From NCBI GenBank assembly GCA_045635765.1, contig JAZTWH010000083.1, forward strand, positions 1 to 17,728: a DNA stretch of 17,728 nt, read 5' to 3'. The first letter of the stretch is position 1. Each line of letters opens with the position of its first letter. The notes beneath the pieces are model-generated. The model saw only the letters and a list, made by a program, of their open reading frames with translations. It ran no database searches and had not been told where the DNA came from. The stretch comes from RGIG995 sp045635765 (GTDB lineage Bacteria; Bacillota; Clostridia; Oscillospirales; UBA644). The translations under genes and the position numbers were made by a program. Below, one piece after another: positions 13,751-17,728 of the stretch.

Positions 13751-14521
13751 TTACACAACTTCCAGAGCCAGGACCATCAGACGCATATAGGCGTACTGAT
13801 AGGGAGTGCAAATAAATTCCATCTCGGGAATCTCCTCTCCGGTGGGGACGTTGCGGTCCACCATCAGCAGAGACGCGGCCTTTTTTCCTGCCTTTTGTGC
13901 CTTGACAAATAGGCCGCACGTCGCCATATCCGCGGCCAAAACCCCGCCGTTTGCCCATTCCTCTGCGTCCAGAACATCGGTGATCCGGCGGTCGGAGGAA
14001 AGGATGGGACCTACGTGCAACGCGGCTTTGTCAATAAATTGGGGGGAGTTGAGGTTCTTTTTTGGCAAATGGGGAGCCGTCCGTTCCTGAAAGCGTTTTT
14101 GGATTTTTTTAGCCAATTCAAAGTCTGCCGTAGGTGCCACCGACCCGGGAAGACCCAAAAGATCGGGATAGTTTGAATCGGTAAAGGTAGACAGGGCAAG
14201 AACGTAATCCAGAGGAACAATATTCTCTCTTACGCTGTCGCATACCCCAATATAAACAACAGTTTCCACACCGTATCCCTCATAGAGCTCTTCGGCAAGC
14301 ATTCCCATCTGTGCAATGCCGATTCCCGCACTGATGACGGTGACCGGCTTGTCGTGGTAGGTTCCCGTAAAGCCGGGATAGTTCCGTTTTGCATTAAAGG
14401 AAATGCATTTCTTCATATAAACCTCCGCAATGCATCCGGCGGTTTCCGGATCGGAGGTCAAGATTACTTTTTTTGCAATTTTCTCGGGTTCTACTCCAAG
14501 GGTGAAATTCGGCTTTCTCAT
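13751..14521 (-). CDS. Nucleoside phosphorylase superfamily protein, divergent DeoD-like
   Basis: 256 aa with the PNP_UDP fold. ILTSDPETAGCIAE (20-33) aligns with the DeoD phosphate loop, YPGFTGTYHDKPVTVISAGIGI (48-69) with its second strand region, and ELYEGYGVETVVYIGVCDSV (78-97) with the GVKxIIRxGSCG region. DeoD enzymes split purine (deoxy)nucleosides with phosphate. Here, on my alignment to E. coli DeoD, several binding residues are replaced: R24 by T27, R87 by Y90, S90 by V93, E181 by A200 and H4 by N5. R43 (R46), M180 (M199) and D204 (D222) are kept. Normal phosphorolysis is therefore doubtful; another nucleoside-like ligand or a different leaving group is possible. GAGG lies 9 nt before the ATG, and a consensus promoter lies at 14587-14615. 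First gene of an operon with the PAP2 phosphatase. Confidence 0.75.
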   Translation of the reverse strand: MRKPNFTLGVEPEKIAKKVILTSDPETAGCIAEVYMKKCISFNAKRNYPGFTGTYHDKPVTVISAGIGIAQMGMLAEELYEGYGVETVVYIGVCDSVRENIVPLDYVLALSTFTDSNYPDLLGLPGSVAPTADFELAKKIQKRFQERTAPHLPKKNLNSPQFIDKAALHVGPILSSDRRITDVLDAEEWANGGVLAADMATCGLFVKAQKAGKKAASLLMVDRNVPTGEEIPEMEFICTPYQYAYMRLMVLALEVV

Positions 14522-14586
14522 TTTGGAATACCTCGCTCTTTCTTTGAATATATATTTGGGTAGGACAAACCTTTCAGTTTTTCCTT

Positions 14587-14615
14587 ATTATACCATTCTA
14601 AACTGTAATTGTCAA
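14587..14615 (-). promoter_or_regulatory. Consensus promoter of the phosphorylase-PAP2 operon
   Basis: On the minus strand, TTGACA (14615-14610), 17-nt spacer, TATAAT (14592-14587). Both hexamers are exact. The leader is about 60 nt and contains an A/T-rich stretch. Confidence 0.85.
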
Positions 14616-14676
14616 TATTTTTTTGCGATTTTTCTTAATTTTATTTCTTTGACACAAAAAAAACGGAAATTAACCC

Positions 14677-14705
14677 TTTACAGATCGAAAAAAATGTGCT
14701 ATAAT
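14677..14705 (+). promoter_or_regulatory. Extended -10 promoter of proC
   Basis: TTTACA (14677-14682), 17-nt spacer, TATAAT (14700-14705), with TGC before the -10. It is divergent from the phosphorylase promoter, with about 60 bp between the two -35 elements. Confidence 0.75.
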
Positions 14706-14768
14706 AATAAAATAGAAAATATTGTCGCTTTCGGGCGAACTTTAAAAGACAGGAAAGGATGAACCAAA

Positions 14769-15581
14769 ATGTTTACCTTTGGCTTTATCGGAGTCGGGCA
14801 TATGGGGTCTGCTCTGATCGAAGGATTTCTCTCCGGGAATATTCTTGCTCCCGCGTCCATCTGTGCTTACGATCCTGACGAAACGGTCCGCACGTCCTTG
14901 GCGGTTCGGGGCGTTACCGTTCTTGAAAGCGAGGCAGACGTTGTCTCCGCTTCCAAATTTGTGATCCTCGCCGTCCGTCCTTCGGATGTCAAGGTCGTTA
15001 TGGGTAAGATCCGGGATGCTGTGACCTTTAACAACGTTATCGTCAGCGTTGCCGCCGGCGTCACCATCTCCGCGGCGAAAAAATACCTCGGCAAGGAATG
15101 TAAGCTCGTCCGGGCCATCCCCAACATGGCCTGCGAATTCGGCAAGGGTGTTACCGCTATGGCGTATGAAATGCCCCTTACCTATCAGGAACTGCAGACC
15201 GTAAAGGATCTCTTTGAATCTATCGGCCTTCTGCGAATCGTAGAGGAACGGAATTTGAACGATTATATTGCGGCCTCTGGCTCTGCTTCCGCCTATTTTT
15301 ATTATATGGTTAAATCGATTGCGGAAGGTGCCGTCGCTCAGGGAATTGATTCCGAAACAGCCCAGACCATTGCCACTCGGATACTGATCGGAGCCGCAAA
15401 GACCATGGAGTCGTCCAAAAAGAGTGCGGATGAATTATTGGCTGCCGTGGCAACGCCGAAGGGAACCACCGCAGAGGCGATTAACGTGATGGAAAAAAGC
15501 GGATTTTCTCAGATTATGGCCGACGCCATGCTCGCTTGCACCAAACGAGCCAACGATATGGATTTGATTAACCAGCCCTGA
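14769..15581 (+). CDS. proC: Pyrroline-5-carboxylate reductase
   Basis: Reduces 1-pyrroline-5-carboxylate to L-proline with NAD(P)H, the last step of proline synthesis; cytosolic. 270 aa, the usual length. The N-terminal Rossmann fold has FIGVGHMGSALI (6-17, GxGxMG). SKFVILAVRPSDV, IVSVAAGVTI and RAIPNMACEFGKGVTAM follow. The C-terminal dimerisation helices carry ASGSASAYFYYMVKSIAEG, where many relatives have SGSGPAY, and TPKGTTAEAINVME, the counterpart of the family signature PGGTT. AAGGAT before the ATG serves as ribosome binding site. It sits alone under its own promoter; I see no other proline genes nearby and no strong terminator after it. Confidence 0.93.
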   Translation: MFTFGFIGVGHMGSALIEGFLSGNILAPASICAYDPDETVRTSLAVRGVTVLESEADVVSASKFVILAVRPSDVKVVMGKIRDAVTFNNVIVSVAAGVTISAAKKYLGKECKLVRAIPNMACEFGKGVTAMAYEMPLTYQELQTVKDLFESIGLLRIVEERNLNDYIAASGSASAYFYYMVKSIAEGAVAQGIDSETAQTIATRILIGAAKTMESSKKSADELLAAVATPKGTTAEAINVMEKSGFSQIMADAMLACTKRANDMDLINQP

Positions 15582-15715
15582 GGCCCCGAATTTGACTCTT
15601 CTGTAAGAAAAATCAACTTTTTTACGTTTAAAACGGATTCATAGTACCAAAAATGGCACACTTATCATTTGTTTTGTTTGTTTTTACTAAAAACCGCATG
15701 CGAAATTTGGCGATA

Positions 15716-15751
15716 TTGCCACTATGAAAAAATCGCATTTTATGGTATTAT
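15716..15751 (+). promoter_or_regulatory. Possible extended -10 promoter of the sugar-importer ATPase gene
   Basis: TATTAT (15746-15751) is preceded by TGG, an extended -10. The only TTGCCA-like -35 (15716-15721) is too far away (24 nt), so the promoter may depend on the extended -10 or on an activator. The imperfect palindrome GGCGATATTGCC and the exact palindrome CGCATGCG (15695-15702) lie just upstream. The rest of 15582-15796 shows nothing I can assign. Confidence 0.4.
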
Positions 15752-15796
15752 GTAATAAGTGAAATTTTGCAATCAAAAATTGGAGGTACATTTACA

Positions 15797-16918
15797 GTGG
15801 CAGGTTTAACATTAAAAGGAATCGGTAAGGTCTATGCCGGCGGTGTCCGTGCCGTTACCGATGTCAACCTCAAAATTAAAGATAAAGAATTCATTATCCT
15901 GGTCGGTCCTTCCGGCTGCGGGAAGTCCACCACCCTGCGTATGATCGCCGGTTTGGAAGAAATTACCGAAGGGGAACTCCGCATCGACGACCGTCTGGTC
16001 AACGACGTGGCTCCCAAAGACCGCGATATCGCAATGGTGTTCCAGAACTACGCTCTTTACCCCCACATGACCGTTTATGAAAATATGGCCTTCGGTCTGA
16101 AGCTCCGCAAGGTTTCTAAGGAAGAAATCAAACGTCGCGTTGATGAAGCTGCCCGTATTCTTGATATTTCTCACTTGCTCGACCGTCGTCCCAAGGCGTT
16201 GTCCGGCGGACAGAGACAGCGTGTTGCCCTGGGCCGTGCCATCGTTCGTGAGCCTAAGGTCTTCCTTTTGGACGAACCCCTTTCCAACTTGGACGCAAAG
16301 CTCCGTGCTTCCATGAGAACCGAGCTGTCCAAGCTCCACAGAAAACTGGGAACCACCTTTATTTACGTTACCCACGACCAGACCGAAGCTATGACCATGG
16401 CTGACCGGATCGTGGTTATGAAGGACGGCTTCGTTCAGCAGTGCGATGCTCCTCAGGTATTGTACGATACGCCCTGCAACCTCTTCGTTGCCGGCTTTAT
16501 CGGTTCTCCCCAGATGAACTTCATCGAAGTAAAACTTACCCGTCGCGGCGACGATATGTTTGTTAACTTCGGCGATTCTTCTCTGAGAATTCCCGAAAAT
16601 AAAGTAAAGACCGAAAATTACGAGAAGCTCTTGTCCTACGGCGGCAAGCAGGTCATCATGGGTATTCGTCCCGAAGATATTTACGATGACCCCTTCTACT
16701 TCGAAAAGTATGCGGATGCCATCATTTCTGCCGACGTCGAAGTTACCGAAAAGATGGGTGCAGAAACCTATCTGTATCTGGACGTTCAGGAGAACAAGTT
16801 CACCGCCCGCGTCGATCCTACCTCCGTTGCTAAACCCGGCGACAACATTAAGATCGCTTTGGACATGAACAAGATTCACCTCTTCGATATTGATACCGAA
16901 CAGACTATTATCAACTAA
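15797..16918 (+). CDS. ugpC: ABC sugar-importer ATPase, MsmK/UgpC/MalK family
   Basis: ATP-hydrolysing subunit that powers carbohydrate (or glycerol-phosphate type) importers from the inner face of the membrane. 373 aa from GTG 15797. Walker A GPSGCGKST (37-45), Q-loop VFQNYALYPHMT with Q83, signature LSGGQRQRVALGRA (135-148), Walker B FLLDE (156-160), H-loop THDQTEAM with H193. The C-terminal MalK-type regulatory domain (OB-fold) starts near residue 235, with GFIGSPQMNF. GGAGG 10 nt upstream decides the GTG start; the longer frame from TTG 15767 would read through that site. No permease or binding-protein gene is adjacent, so it is probably a shared ATPase serving several importers, as MsmK does in other Firmicutes. 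Frequent CGT, GCT and TCT codons suggest high expression. Confidence 0.92.
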   Translation: MAGLTLKGIGKVYAGGVRAVTDVNLKIKDKEFIILVGPSGCGKSTTLRMIAGLEEITEGELRIDDRLVNDVAPKDRDIAMVFQNYALYPHMTVYENMAFGLKLRKVSKEEIKRRVDEAARILDISHLLDRRPKALSGGQRQRVALGRAIVREPKVFLLDEPLSNLDAKLRASMRTELSKLHRKLGTTFIYVTHDQTEAMTMADRIVVMKDGFVQQCDAPQVLYDTPCNLFVAGFIGSPQMNFIEVKLTRRGDDMFVNFGDSSLRIPENKVKTENYEKLLSYGGKQVIMGIRPEDIYDDPFYFEKYADAIISADVEVTEKMGAETYLYLDVQENKFTARVDPTSVAKPGDNIKIALDMNKIHLFDIDTEQTIIN

Positions 16919-16966
16919 GGTTCGTTTACTTATGACCCCATTGAGACCCCAAAAAACTGTCATTTT

Positions 16967-17001
16967 GCCTCTCCCTCACACCCGTGAGGGTGAGGCTTTT
17001 T
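16967..17001 (+). terminator. Intrinsic terminator after the sugar-importer ATPase gene
   Basis: GCCTC-T-CCCTCAC (16967-16979) pairs with GTGAGGG-T-GAGGC (16984-16996), that is 12 pairs with one T-T mismatch, around loop ACCC. TTTTT follows at 16997-17001. Confidence 0.9.
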
Positions 17002-17050
17002 GCGTTCTTTGAAAGAATTTCGTGAAAAATATGGTTTGGAAGGTGTCACA

Positions 17051-17548
17051 ATGACCTTTGATTTTACCTCCGTTCACACGCAGTATCTCCCTTTCATTCA
17101 ATGGGTCGTCCTCTCCTATCCCGAGCGTTACCAGGACGATTTGACTCAGGAGGGCCTTTGGGGACTGTATCTCGGTTGTTGTGCCTACGATGGGTCCCGC
17201 GGAGTCCCCTTCGATGCCTATATTAAGGTCTGTATCCGCAATCGAATCTATTCCGCAGCCCGGGGCTTTGCTTCTGATTCCAATTTGGTCCCCCTGGAGG
17301 ACGTGGGGGCAACGCTCCCCTCTCCCGACCTTCCTATGGAGGATCGCTACGCCGAATTCGATGCCGCCAAAGAAGCCTTCCGGGATCTGCAGCACCGCCT
17401 CTCCCACATGGAACGCCGGGTATTGGTTCTGTATCTTTCCGGCATCCCACAGAGAGCAATCGCCGATGAATTGGGCATTTCTCCCAAATCCGTTGATAAC
17501 GCCATGACACGGATTAAACGTAAAATTCGGGATCACATCCCGTATTGA
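17051..17548 (+). CDS. RNA polymerase sigma factor, sigma-70 family, SigH/Spo0H-like
   Basis: Directs RNA polymerase to a subset of promoters. 165 aa. Region 2 is seen in PERYQDDLTQEGLWGLYLGC (24-43) and VPFDAYIKVCIRNRIYSAAR (52-71). A short acidic linker (about 80-105) follows, then region 4 from LSHMERRVLVLYLSG (117-131) and the helix-turn-helix IPQRAIADELGISPKSVDNAMTRIKRKI (132-159). The KSVDNAxxRxKRKI ending resembles SigH of spore formers, though the protein is shorter than the roughly 210-aa classical SigH. ATG 17051 has GGAAGG about 7 nt upstream. An earlier in-frame TTG (17000) lies in the T-run of the preceding terminator and is unlikely. No clear promoter is seen in the 49 bp between that terminator and the start. 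Confidence 0.8.
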   Translation: MTFDFTSVHTQYLPFIQWVVLSYPERYQDDLTQEGLWGLYLGCCAYDGSRGVPFDAYIKVCIRNRIYSAARGFASDSNLVPLEDVGATLPSPDLPMEDRYAEFDAAKEAFRDLQHRLSHMERRVLVLYLSGIPQRAIADELGISPKSVDNAMTRIKRKIRDHIPY

Positions 17549-17625
17549 TAAATATGCAAAATATACACGCCCGAATATAGTAGGTGCGGTCACCCGTTTT
17601 ACAGGGCAGCAACGCTTAGAATTCC

Positions 17626-17652
17626 GGAATATGCACGGTATTCCCCTTTTCT
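17626..17652 (+). terminator. Possible weak terminator after the sigma gene
   Basis: GGAATA (17626-17631) pairs with TATTCC (17639-17644) around a 7-nt loop, then CCCTTTTC. A second small hairpin, ACCTC-AGA-GGGGT, lies at 17676-17688 and is followed by TTCTTTT. The rest of 17549-17728 shows no gene I can support. Confidence 0.3.
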
Positions 17653-17728
17653 TCGTCGTTGCAATAGGTTTAGTGACCTCAGAGGGGTTTCTTTTCGTTC
17701 CCGTGGAAAAGGATGAACGCTCGCCGGT

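Noticed and set aside
15812..16963. 383-aa minus-strand frame opposite the sugar-importer ATPase gene
   Set aside because: Mirror of a highly biased gene; it runs through the ATPase motifs in antisense and has no recognisable family features.
17713..17728. A new gene starting at ATG 17713 at the right edge
   Set aside because: The GG directly abuts the ATG, no properly spaced ribosome binding site exists, and only five codons are visible.

Overview
The window (about 50% G+C by eye) looks like chromosome of an anaerobic member of the Clostridia (Oscillospirales/Eubacteriales type). Indications are a Spo0H-like sigma factor, a lone MsmK/UgpC-type sugar-importer ATPase, a BspA-type leucine-rich-repeat protein, strong Gram-positive ribosome binding sites, sigma-A promoters close to TTGACA-N17-TATAAT, and GTG starts. 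I see no phage, transposon, plasmid, CRISPR, rRNA or tRNA. Taxonomy is inferred, not proven.

Layout. Positions 1-2385, minus strand: the 5' part of nicotinate phosphoribosyltransferase (runs off the left edge), downstream of a membrane-anchored BspA/LRR_5 protein. Positions 2386-2760: an intergenic region with the LRR promoter and five 40-bp tandem repeats, then a 56-aa membrane/cysteine-rich protein on the plus strand. Positions 3005-8608, plus strand: MtaB tRNA methylthiotransferase, whose end contains a strong promoter for a two-gene operon encoding a divergent type IIA topoisomerase (B subunit, then A subunit), closed by a perfect 12-bp terminator. Positions 8615-13738, minus strand: a YwaF/TMEM164-type membrane protein, 6-phosphofructokinase and HtpG (htpG-pfkA likely one transcript), a 441-bp gap with a candidate small RNA on the plus strand, and a PAP2 phosphatase. 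PAP2 is the second gene of an operon led by an unusual DeoD-like nucleoside phosphorylase (13751-14521). Positions 14677-17548, plus strand: proC, the MsmK/UgpC-type ATPase with a strong terminator, and a SigH-like sigma factor. The last 180 bp are unassigned.

Most genes are housekeeping: NAD salvage, tRNA modification, DNA topology, glycolysis, protein folding, proline synthesis and sugar uptake. I found no convincing new defence or mobile system. The most unusual items are the divergent topoisomerase pair (Ala at the quinolone Ser position), a DeoD homologue lacking several phosphate- and ribose-binding residues, a phosphofructokinase with altered effector-site residues, the 40-bp repeat array, and the candidate RNA near 12908-13090.

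Several starts were placed by ribosome binding site rather than longest frame: mtaB GTG 3074, small protein ATG 2761, ywaF-like ATG 9535, ATPase GTG 15797, sigma factor ATG 17051.
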